Part shown: positions 36,246-47,500 of the stretch, in pieces
How the letters are laid out: the number at the start of each line of letters is the position of its first letter
Numbering within the stretch: position 1 is the first letter of the stretch
DNA from: Pristionchus mayeri
Lineage: Eukaryota > Nematoda > Chromadorea > Rhabditida > Neodiplogasteridae
DNA length: 64,000 nt
Direction of reading: 5' to 3'
Assembly: GCA_036245805.1 (NCBI GenBank)
Contig: BTRK01000002.1
Span: 5,080,689-5,144,688 of the forward strand
The notes under the pieces: model-generated
Seen by the model: only the letters and a program-made list of their open reading frames with translations
Databases searched by the model: none
What the model was told of the DNA's origin: nothing
Program-made: the position numbers and the translations under genes

Positions 36246-37817
36246 ATTGAAGGGCGGTTACGGCATCTTGAACGGAAAACCAATTACGGTATTGCATTGA
36301 TAGGTTTGACCAGAACTATGATTAATAGTAATAAAATTTGATACTCATCGTAATCCCTGACCTTTTTAAGATGCTAAAAAAGTCAGGGGTATGATGAGTC
36401 TCAAAATTTTCATTATTTATAAGCACCCAGCGCAGCTTCAGAATGCGTGCGGAAAAACCAATCTCTGCTTATGACAATCCTGAAACCTCGAACTAACAAG
36501 TGACCAAATTTCGAGAAACTACTCTGAATAACCAATCTCTCCGTCAAATCTGGCCTCCCAAACGTCATCAAAAGGGCAGATTCGCTTCCTAAATTCGTCA
36601 AGTAAGTCGGGAAATTCGGCCTAATCTCTTTCCCGGAGAACAAGAGAAAAGGGAGAAAAATGCGTGCACAATCGGCCAAATTATAGCTATTTGAGCAGCT
36701 TTCACTAGCCTTTTCAACTTTCCCTAAGTTTTATACTTACGTTATTTATACTTAATCAATATACACGAAGAAATGACATTCTTTTCCTTGTTTTCGACAA
36801 CAAAAACTCTCCAATTCCAAGAAAAACAGTACAGTTACTCACCAACTCTCTGTTGCTCCATGGCAGACGTGTCTCCCCGCCTATAGCGGGCCTGAAATCG
36901 AATTTATGACGTCATTTCGAACAGCGGATTTCCGGAAATTAAAGAATCAACAGGAATACTTACCCCATTCTATTGCTATATGTTCGTTCTAGTAGTCAGA
37001 CTAGTGTTGGGCGTCGACGAGAGAAATAGAAGACAGAGACAGACCCATTCCCCCCCCCCCCTCTTTCTCTCTTTTCCATCTAGAAATGGAGGTTCTCTCT
37101 CCTCTCCGCACTCTCTCATCGATTCTTTCGTCTCTGCGTCTCTCACTCTACCACACTTTCCCGCTCCTCTCATTCACAGAGCTCTCTCTTCCTCCCCTTT
37201 TCTCTCTATAAGCGGGCCATTTTCGGTCTTTGGCTGTCTTCCATGCTTTTGGTCGCGCTTTACTCGAGATTGCCCAGAAATTTGGTGCACTTTCGGAAGA
37301 GGAGAAATTAAATTGTCCATTCTATCATCAATCATTCGTTGAATCATTCCCCTTTCAAGTACATGTGCAGGATATTCTGACCATTGTCCACTTCAATTTC
37401 TGGATTTCGTGCTCATTACGGAAACATATTTTATCTATCCATAACAGGAGAAAACAACAACGAACACGTTCACAAACTTCGTAAACAGTGAGAAACGGAG
37501 ATAAATAAATCGTGATTATGTCATGGATCGTTATTATGATATGAAAAAGACCGTGTTTTAAGCAAATGAGTAACTCGTAATTTCACAAAATCATAACACC
37601 ACATGAACAAAACAAACATGGAAGAAAGTGTGCACTGGGAACGGGAGAGAGAGACTCAGTCTACTCAACAAGAACAAAGAGATCTCTATTGTGATATTAT
37701 CTCATATAATTAATGGAAGAAACAAGAGAAACTCAAGAAACGATTCCTTATCATGAACAATAAGAAACAATAGTTAATTAGTGTAAAGAAAAAGAGCTCA
37801 CTAGGAAGACTATCAGT
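36246..37817. other. Region between bpl-1 and the KH gene
   Basis: Holds an exon-like piece on the minus strand at 36893-36847 (after TTTCAG, ending G|GTGAGT, containing ATGGAGCAACAG). It may be a 5' untranslated or alternative first exon of bpl-1, but an in-frame stop separates it from the ATG at 36245. A CT-rich stretch of about 160 bp (37045-37210), including a C11 run, could be promoter sequence. Nothing else is supported. Confidence 0.4.
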
Positions 37818-40800
37818 CTACCACATTTCCTCCACTGTTTCCAATTTTTCCTTCAAATCGATAATCTCCTTGATCTCCTCATCGACTCCTCTCTCTTCTC
37901 CGAAATCAGCATTCGAACTGTCATCGACGAGTCGAAGGATGTAGGTCTGAACATTTTATCTTTGATCTTTGGCCGCTAATTACTGTAACAGTTTTTAATC
38001 ATTCTCCTATACAATTCTGTTTTCTACAAATTTATGATGAATCGGTTACTATTAGGTTGATGCAAAAGTTTCTTTACAAGGCATTTTAAAATTTTTGTAG
38101 CGAATGCTTCACTTCTGTGAAAGGCCACGCTGGGATTATTTGAGGTAGTACTGGGCCACTACAATAATTGGTTTCTATCGAATCGATCGAACGTCGTTCG
38201 GTAGAAAAACATTGATAACTGAAAATGTGCAAATTTTCGGTTTTTTCGGTCCTCATCAAAATTAATCTGAAAATTAAAATCAATAAAGTTCCACTTCCGT
38301 TCCTTTGAAAAGTTAATTAGTAAAGGTTGTTACGTCATATGGTCAATTGAAATCATAGTTTCGGAAGCTCTCGGAAAACTTGTGATTCGAAATATCTCGT
38401 TTTCGTCATCAAAAATTCGAAATTTGTATATACGGAAATGCGGCTCTTGAGAGGAACAATGAATCTTCATCATCTTTCTATGATAGCTTCAGTGTGAGAG
38501 GTACTTCTGATTTCAAACCATTTGAGACCATTTGGCCAAACATCAGAAATGTTGGGCGCGAATAAACCAAACTTTCAAGTTTCACGAACTCGAGAATCCG
38601 AAATTTGTGCCTCTCTGGACCAGCGATTCCATGAATGATCAGGCGCTCTTCTCACACTAAGATGCCAAGTCGTCATTCTTTACACAGATTGTGTTATTGT
38701 TGAATTATCATCACTGCGAAAAGTATACTGATCCTCCAAATAATCCCACGGAAATTTCAATTTTGTGATTTTGGTCGCTTATCATGTATGTATACTTGAT
38801 TGATCAAATATGAACTAGTGTGCGATAGTGAGAGTACACACCCACTAATAAAATGGACAAACTTATATGAGCATAGTTCAAGAGAAAAGTAAGAGGTAAC
38901 TCGAAAACGCAAAAAGAAAATTTGTAAAGAAACTTTTGCATCAACCTGATACAATAATCATCTAATTCGAAAAAGAAAATCTGACCCCGAATGCTTGTTT
39001 TTCTCTGTTACCGATGAGCAATGTAACCCCCAAATGTTATCTCGCTTTGAAAAGGAAACAAGGAAGAAGGTGCGACCTATTCTAGGATACCATATCAAAT
39101 ATCTTACAGTACCTTCGCTTCAGCGATTCCATCCGGTGTTCCTTCTAGTATGACAGTCTCGAAGTCATTCCCCTCCTGTAATAGGAGGTTATGGCATGCT
39201 GATATCAACAGATCAATCTAAGATTACGGTAATCAATTCACGAACAATCGATCAATACCTGATCAATCCTGACGCGCACTCGGAAGAGACGGCCGATCTT
39301 CTTGATCATCACTCCTTGACGACCTAATATTTGTTGTATTCACTGATAAACAATTACCAATACAGGTATCAACTAATAAAAGTATTGACGGTAATAAGGC
39401 TTTTCAGACAAACTTGAAGCAGGCTTCATCCCGGCACTTTCACTAGAGATTCCGGTTTGAACGCTCATACAACACTGTGTTCCGATTCCTTTTCTGCTAT
39501 TCCTAGTACCAACACATCAGCGGTCTGACTTGTAACCGATAAGAAAGCCAGATTTTCTTATAAAAATCACCCACACAACTACCATGGCACTGGGTCGGAT
39601 GAGAACTATGACGTCATGCCGCCTTTGATATATTAAAGGCGGAATGACGTCATAGTTCTCATCCGACCTAGTGCCCCAGGTACCGATGATCATTCCGATG
39701 GAACTCGCCGGCACCTTCATCGCCTCTGTTCCCTTTCGTCGCTTAGCATCAATAATCATACCGTCGATCGCCATTTCAGCCAATTGAATCTGAAGTTAAT
39801 TACCGGTCGCAATTCGGTCACTCCTCATTTCCATGCCCTCTCACACTCTCCTTGACCGATTTAAGAATGTGTATATCATTACTCTTACATGTAAAAAAGG
39901 TAATCGATACTCGTCCCAAACAGTCATTCGCTACCGATCCAATTAAATATATGTTGGTTAATTAAAGGTTCGGGAGATATGGGAGTGCCAGGTATGTCAG
40001 TACAGTAACCTTACTTACTGTGAGAATAGAATGCGTAGCAAAGTGGTGTACATGATAAACTTCATAAAGTACTACAATATTCGCGGAACGGGAAAATATT
40101 TAGCCGTGAATATTTTCCCGTTCCGCGAATATTGTAGTACTTTAAGAAGCTTATCATGTACACCACTTTGCTACGCATTCTATTCCCACAATACAATCGA
40201 ATCGATCGATATCTACCGTACCTGCTCCTTGGTCTGTCCGATAATCTTGATGAAGTGGAGATTCCCGCCCTTCGGTCTCTCCTCCTCGTCATCTCCCCCT
40301 GAGATCATATTTTTTAGAAACATCATACAGCACGCTGCGCACGCACACACACGCATTCAGAAACCTCGACCAGGTGCACGCACAGCACCAAATATTTCCA
40401 ATGACACAATCACACTCTAGAGCTCATGCCCCAAGCGAGATCTCAAATCACACCAAAAGTCACAGATTAAGTTCCCTCTTCCTGCCGACAGATAAATGAT
40501 AAATTCCTCCCAACTGACACCTACTTTCCCTTCCCTCGTATGCTGCAGCGGCTCTGGCATTGTGGCTGAGCTCGTGCCTGCCATAAGCGACCAGATTCAG
40601 AAAGGTCTGAAACAACAATATATCAAACTCCTACTTCTATTCGACTCTGGCCAATTCATCCTATTTCTATTCGACTCTGGCCAATTCCACGTATCATGAT
40701 CAAAATTGCACCAAGGGCTAAAATATGCAGACTAACTCTAGAAGAATGTAGGACAACTACTACGTACTTTCGTCTCCATCTCGATCCTTCTGAGGTGTCT

Positions 40801-41137
40801 GAGCTGCTTGCCAAGCACGACTCCGACGAACTGCTCCTCGACGAAGAAGAACTTCTCCTGGAGAGATCCTGCGAAAAGAGTCGTTTCCATTAATGATCCT
40901 ACTAAATCATAAGGAATACCAAGAACTTCTGCTTCAAGCTGTATACAACTTGCTCAGATCTTTTCGGTTTCGTTACATCTTAATAAACAATAACTCACTC
41001 TTCTCGCCGTTGAGAGGGACCTTCTTCTCATCATTGCACTCCTTCTTCGCCCATTGTCGCCAGAGGAGGAATGCTGCAGAGGGCAACACGACAGCTGCAG
41101 CTCCGCCCATCCATTTCGAAACGGAGTTGTCAAGCAT
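37818..41137 (-). CDS. Membrane-anchored protein with two KH domains (TDRKH/AKAP1-like)
   Basis: Exons 41137-40999, 40868-40768, 40606-40525, 40298-40222, 39789-39684, 39323-39259, 39175-39113 and 37946-37818 join to 762 nt (253 aa). The N-terminus has one hydrophobic segment (GGAAAVVLPSAAFLLW) followed by basic residues, the layout of an outer-mitochondrial anchor. The first KH-like domain is degenerate: GVVLGKQLRHLRRI, long insertion, then FIKIIGQTKEQIQLAEMAI. The second is classical: VPASSIGMIIG joined across an intron to RQGVMIKKIG, giving the GRQG loop, then VRVRIDQ and TVILEGTPDGIAEAK. In animals such proteins bind RNA at mitochondria, and TDRKH trims piRNAs with a Tudor domain. No Tudor exon is seen before the TAG. 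A second in-frame ATG lies at 41158; I chose 41137 because the anchor follows directly and 41158 lies at the edge of a MITE relic. Confidence 0.75.
38054..38947. mobile_element. Mariner-like element, non-autonomous
   Basis: The ends are AGGTTGATGCAAAAGTTTC and its complement (GAAACTTTTGCATCAACCT), in TA-containing flanks. Length about 890 bp. No readable transposase block remains. It lies in the last intron of the KH gene. Confidence 0.75.
39586..39675. mobile_element. CRE-palindrome MITE, copy 4
   Basis: A well conserved 90-bp palindrome GGCACTGGGTCGGATGAGAA...GTGCC with two TGACGTCA sites. Its right end lies 7 bp from the splice donor of the KH-gene exon 39789-39684. Confidence 0.85.
40017..40194. 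mobile_element. Long-hairpin MITE, copy 2
   Basis: Closely similar to 13443-13620, bounded by ACTGTGAGAATAG and its complement. It lies in the KH-gene intron between exons 40298-40222 and 39789-39684. The arms pair almost perfectly. Confidence 0.85.
40634..40692. repeat. Short tandem duplication
   Basis: The block TTCTATTCGACTCTGGCCAA occurs twice, about 32 bp apart, in the KH-gene intron between 40768 and 40606. Confidence 0.8.
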
Positions 41138-41574
41138 CCTAATATGATATAAAGACATTAGGCTGGATTTGAACTATGATGTCATGCCGCCTTTGATTTT
41201 CCAAAGGAGGCTTGACATCATAGATCTAAAAAAATACAAAAATAGATCGAATTTTAAGCAAAACGGATCGTAATCTACACTGGTCCTTTCAAGTATGTTC
41301 ACAGGTTTTGACCACTCCTCTCTCTCCAACCATATTAGGAATTTTTTCAAATTCATTTTCTTCATTTCGATTACACGGGAAAAACAACAAATTTCGAACA
41401 AGGATAATTTGTTTGTAATTACTAAAATTATTCTGAAATCTAACAACGAACAACAACAACGTCAAATATGAATGCAATGAGACGTGAATCTTCTCAAAAC
41501 AATAACAATAAGAAGACCCGTGGTCTGTGGGAGGAGGGGGTGATAGAATAAAATCAATTCTCGATCGAATAAAA
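41138..41574. other. Short gap between WDR3 and the KH gene
   Basis: Only 437 bp separate the WDR3 stop from the next ATG on the same strand, with a MITE relic inside. The spacing suits a nematode operon with SL2-type trans-splicing, but no U-rich element or trans-splice site can be asserted from sequence alone. Confidence 0.45.
41163..41230. mobile_element. CRE-palindrome MITE, degenerate copy 5
   Basis: A shortened, mutated palindrome (AACTATGATGTCATGCCGCC...). It lies in the 437-bp gap between the WDR3 stop and the KH-gene start, immediately upstream of the latter. Confidence 0.6.
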
Positions 41575-44500
41575 TCAGTTCTTGATCGCCTTTACGATTG
41601 CCTTTCTCGTCTTCGTCTTCTTCTTCTTCGCCTTCTTAGGGTCGAGAATCGCCGAATCGTCGAAGAGTCGCTCCTGAAATCAATCAATATTATATCAAGA
41701 TTACGATAATGCAATCAAGGTTGATCGATACCGTAATCTACCGTACCTCCATTTGCTCTTCGTACTCCTTCGAGAGACACTTGAGCGCAGCGAGATTCAC
41801 GCCGTAGATTCTCTGCAATTGTGCTGACTATTACGTAGAGTACAATCGCCTATCCCCTCTATAAGTCTACAAATGAAAGGCATGAAACACCTTTAATATT
41901 CGATATGCAAATACATTTAAACTTATCGTTTGCCTTCAAAACCGGGATGGCATTGTGGCAAACTAAATGGTGTTTGCGAAACACCCAATCCCCATGTGAG
42001 AGGTTCACAAAATGTTATTGCTGCCCCATTGAGAGATCAAAGATCACCCATTCACTGACCCAGACTGCGCTGATTCCCTCAGGCATCGTAGTCCTCAGTT
42101 TGTCCACTAGAGGAAGCAGAGAGGGAGAATTCGTGATGTGCGTGTGGTGGATTCTGCGAGTTTATAACCGTCGTTGATTGACACAACAAGATTTCCTGTA
42201 CTATTACGACACGATCCAAACGAGAAACTGACTAGTGAACGGGGCAAAACCATGAGCTAAAAATAAGTATTAATAATATTTTTTCGAAGACGATCGCACC
42301 ATCCACTAAAGCGAACGGTGAACATGGGTACAAGAAGAAAAGTTGAAACACCCGAGTGCCAAGGCATGAACAATGTTGGGCAGGCTGCTTAAATCTCTCA
42401 CACTTTTTAAACTCTATTTACCTGTCAAAATAATATTCTAATAGATGCTATTCAGCCAATTACACTTTATTAGTCTACATATTGATAGATCAAAAATCAA
42501 AGATCATTCCATACCTGAGTAGGAACATGGCCACCCGGGTCGCCAGTTCCATCTTGTACTTCTTCAGGACTGCGAACGAGAGAGCTTCGATGAGATCGGG
42601 AACGAACCCGAATGGAACCATCACTAGCGCACGCTCCAGGTTACTGTAGAAGGAGATAATTACTGTAGAACGAGGGTTACGGTAGAATCGGGGTGAAGTT
42701 ATTCTGATTATATTTTTGGAATATGCTATATCGAGTTATCGCCGGCCAAGATTTGACCGATATTACAGAGTCAGAGACAATACAGACAACTAATGGAACA
42801 TGAATCTCACTAGTGTCTGTACGAAAATACACCTAGTTTCTCGTCATATTTAAACCTGGCACCAAATGCAATTCAAAACAACATAATAATATCAATGAAA
42901 ACAATAAACATCAAAACAAACCTCGGTTGCACTCTGGCGACGACATCGACGAGGAAATGCTTGAGGGAAGCGCTGCCGAGTGCGCGAACCAAAGGATGCG
43001 GCTGGTACTGAATGATAAACAGTTAGTTCCCCGTTTCAGGGTCAATACTTCATACAGGGAACGGCTTAACGGTAGTTGTACGTTCGGTTACAGGTGAAAA
43101 AATTTTAAAAAAATTAATTGACTGAATTCGCAACATCGGAGCGTCATTGCATAGTTAAGGGTCGGACGGACCCGGTTTTGCAATACGACACACTTTCTCA
43201 TCAAATAAAAATAAGTAGTTTAAATAGATCCTTTGAATAACTACAGAAAAATAAATCTCACATCCTCCTCCAACTCCGCCTCTTTCTCCTTCCTCGCGAT
43301 CTCCACTGCCTCGCAGATCTGCTCAGTCTGCAAGTCGAAGTTGAGTTTCAGTCCCACAATACTTACTCGGTTAAATGTTCGGAACTAGTTTTGGCTAGCC
43401 TCTCTCAAAGAAAAATTAAATGAAGAAACTCTATTAAAGGAAGCTTCCCGCTACAGTATTACTACCTTAATGCGGGGGTTCGGCTATGTCACAGTAGGTT
43501 CTTATCTTATATGTAAAAACATTGACCAAAGGTCAATACCTCCCTCTCTCTGCTCCCCCTCTACTCACCGATGCGATGCTCTGCTTGTTCTTCGCCGCGG
43601 CCATCGTTGCGATCGCTGATTTCTAGAAATATTATATTTTTAGTACACTTACTCAACGACCTATTGACACAACAACATTTTAACTTGTCAAATGAATCTG
43701 ATGAAACATATAATCTCCTTGAAATATTCCAGACATGTAACATATTCGACGCGTAATTTTCATGGTTGTATGCACTGGGTGCTTTCACGTTTTCCTGTTC
43801 CTTCTGTTACAATCTCACATTTCATGTTGGGCGTCTACAAGATCGGATTAACGTCTAGACCGGCTGACCTACCTATATTAGAGTGTATTCCATTGAAATT
43901 CTAAGGCGAGAAAATAAATCACTTTCATGCATCTCACTCACCTCCGGGTCCTCTCCAGTCTGCACTCTCGTCTCGCCCGCCACCACATCCTCCTCGTCCA
44001 GGAGTTTGGCCTGTCATAGATCAGAGATCAAACTACACTCTCTTGATCATTCCACAAACTACAGAGCTCAAATATCATCCTCACATCGAATTGCTCCTCT
44101 CTCTCGATGGCCTCTTCCTCCTCCAACACGATGATCTCCTCCGTGAGCTCCCAACAGCGAATCGATCGGTCGTGTGAAGCGGAGAGCTGAAACGGGTGAA
44201 AGGTCAGGGATACGGTAGGCTTAAAGTACGGTAGAAAAAAGAATTTCAATTAGACGCACTCAACGCATCGCATGAGCCATCAAGATTTCAAATGAATATT
44301 TTTTTTGGAAAAAATAAACCCGGAAGAATTAGTAAGCTAACGTGTCAAAATTGATGATTAACTTGTGAAGCGAGGAGTCGCATGGGCCAAACACTGAATC
44401 ACAAAATATGTGCTTTTCGTTGTTTTTTGTCATTTACTCAACTATAACTTGCGTATAAGCATAGGTGGGCACCATCGAAGCCAGCTGTGAAACACCCCCG

Positions 44501-47500
44501 GTTTTTGGAAATTTTTGTCATAAAACGATCATATACGATCACCCCCCCCCCCTCCTTTTGACCCTAAACACCCCCGGTTTTCGAGTTCCAGCTTCAACCC
44601 CCGCCCACCTATGCGCATAAGGCTCTCGTATCTTTCACTTCGAAAGGAATAGATCAGAAACATGGATCAAACTACAATTCCCAGATCAGAATACAGAATA
44701 CAAAGATCAAAGATCATCTTCACATCAAACTACACTCACCATGACGCTTCCCTCTCCATTCTGCGCGAGTGCCCTCACTTCGGCCGTGTGATTGGAGAGC
44801 ACCTGAGTGCCACAATTATGCAAATCTTGATCAATAATTATTATAATATTTGTTTAAATCATAAATTAGATTACCTGCACTCTCTCCCTCTTCACCGCGT
44901 CCCACTGCTTGATCTGCAATATGGTAATCGTTTTAAACACTAGCACCAGAATTCTCGGCATTCCTGAGCAAGGAATGCCGAGATTTCGTTATGATGATTT
45001 GGTGAGACAGCAGTCGAAAATCGTTTGCAATACTCGCGCACTCCTTTAAACCCTAATTGCAGCCCGTAACCACCCAGGGTCCATCCTGCTACAATTCAGA
45101 GCTTTAATCCACCCCCCCCCCCCCTCACCTTTCCGTCCTTGCCCGCCGACCACACCAGCATCTCCTCTTCCTGCGAGGGAGAGAACAAAACGCACGAGAC
45201 ACTGGAAATGAAAAATAATAATTGTTGTATTTTTGAAATACGAAAAAGAAGAATTATCGTAGACCACGTCAACACTATGCTAAAGTGAAGGTTGTGAAGC
45301 TCCAAAGCGCGCACTTTAAATGTGAAACCTTGATGGAAATTGGGGGCACCTTTTCCGTAAAATTACCTTGTGATATTTGAAATTCAGCGTTTTATTTATT
45401 CAATAACAAATAAACAAATATCTCACGGTTCGTCATGGGCGTGGAAACTCTTGTGGCAGTCTCCGAAGTCGAGTCCCCATATCTTGATCGTCTTGTCCGC
45501 GCTTCCCGAGACCGCCAGTTTCGAGTCCTGGAACAAGAGGTAATCGATAGGGATTACTTTGGCTCAGTAGAATTCTAGTTCATATTTGCTGTATCTCGAA
45601 GCATTGAGGGAATTTTGAATGCTGATAACACAAACACTAGCAGTGAATTCAAAATCATTCCATCATGTCTCCGTTTTACCGTTTCCATAACCGCTGCGTA
45701 CAGCCAAGTAGTTCCTATGTGGCAGAAGCTTTTACAAAATAACAAAAAAAACCCACGGGTGACACGGATACGGCAGTGACTGGCAGGGAGTGTCCGTAGA
45801 GGGAGAGGAAGAACTTGAGAGAATCCATGAAGTAGACTGAGAGCGTCGAGTTAAGCAGACCGACCTGAGAGAATTATTGATTTTTTGTCTCTATCCTCCG
45901 ATTAATCTCAGTTTGGTCCCAGGCATGAATATCACACATTCTAGAAACGAGTCTGTGCCTTGTTCCGTTCTCAATTTTTTCATCAAGGGAAATAATTCTC
46001 ATACTCGTCAAACTAATACAGTTAGTCATTTCAATAAATATTTTCTGTTCACTTCTCTACAACCTATTGCCTACTTAAGATGCAATCGTTCAAGCTTTCC
46101 CTCACTCACCACCAGGAATTTTCCATCGGGTGAGACGGCCAGGCAGAGGGCCTCATCTGGCACGGAGAGAACTCGAGTCTCGCGGATGGACAGACGCTTC
46201 CTGAGATAAAATATTCATCAGGAAGAAATTATCGAACGGTTACTGAATGGAAACAAATGATGTTGCAAAAGTCCGATCTGTGCGGTTTCGATTGAACCCG
46301 GCAGCCAAGCAACGGTAAGACCTATTTGTGCCACCCCGATTTGCCAGGTTGGATTGGCATTTTTTAAAAACAAATTTACAAATAAATAATCAATTAAAAC
46401 ATGGTTTGTGACCAATATTTTTAGCCAAGATATTCATTCTCTGCATAGAGTGTGTATGCAAGAGAAATGGATACTGTAACTCACTTCGGTCCCTCGTCGA
46501 TCAGTTGATAGCTCCAGAACTTGACCGTCTTATCGGCAGAGCACGTGGCGAAACCCTGGATTTAATTTGATTAGTTTCCAAAAGAACCCTTGACTATATT
46601 GAATGGCGCCCGTCTCCTACTTTTAGTGATCACGGCGCAACATAAATTCGCCGGGGCGCCGGGGTGGTAGGAACGCGCATCTCCACGTTTTTCCTAGTCT
46701 AATTACACTTTTAAAAAAAACCCCGCCACGTGCACACAACACGGGCGGTTAGCCAAACGCATAGGTCGTTGATAACCTCAGGACAGACTGAACGCTGAAC
46801 TGGCGCGGGGGCGAGAGATCACGTGGTAGCCGAATGCTACTTCCTTTTAATGCAAAAGGTCTCTGCTTGTTTACCCCATACTATCCACACTCCACGCCCC
46901 TCAAACTGACCTTCTTATCGGGGGTGGGCACAATCTGCCAGATTGCTGCTTCGTGGGCGCTTCTCTTCACTTCGATGCACTCAGCGGAGCCGAGCACGAA
47001 GAGGAAAAGGGAACCACTCTGCAATAAAAAATTGTTAATTATCGTAATTAGGAATTATATATTTAGAAGTAACCACGTGAAACAATATCAGCACATATTT
47101 CATCAGCTCCAGGCAAAAAGATCACAGATTGCCACAAGTGAAAACGGACAAGAAATTGTCTTCCGCCAGTTAGATCCTCGTTGCAAACTTATGTTATGGG
47201 TAGAATCAATTCCACGATTCAGTGTGACTGGTCGTTCATGGTTCAACAACAATATAAAATTCGACCCGCCTTAGTTCCCACGACCACGTGGTTGTCGCCA
47301 GTCGCGAAGATGACAGCAGTCACATCATCCATTCCAATCTCACGGAGAGTATGAAGCGGCTTCAGAGAGCGCAGACTCCAGATTAGCACCTGATAAAATA
47401 TAAATTACTGCTGGACAAATGAGGCAAGGAATCGAACGAAAGCTCTGCAGCGCGAACCGCACAAGCACAGGATGGCAATAAATATAACGCAGTATCCAAT

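Noticed and set aside
36980..37342. 120-aa plus-strand frame rich in Ser, Pro, Phe and Leu
   Set aside because: It follows a CT-rich tract; composition explains the open frame and no splice or family evidence supports it.
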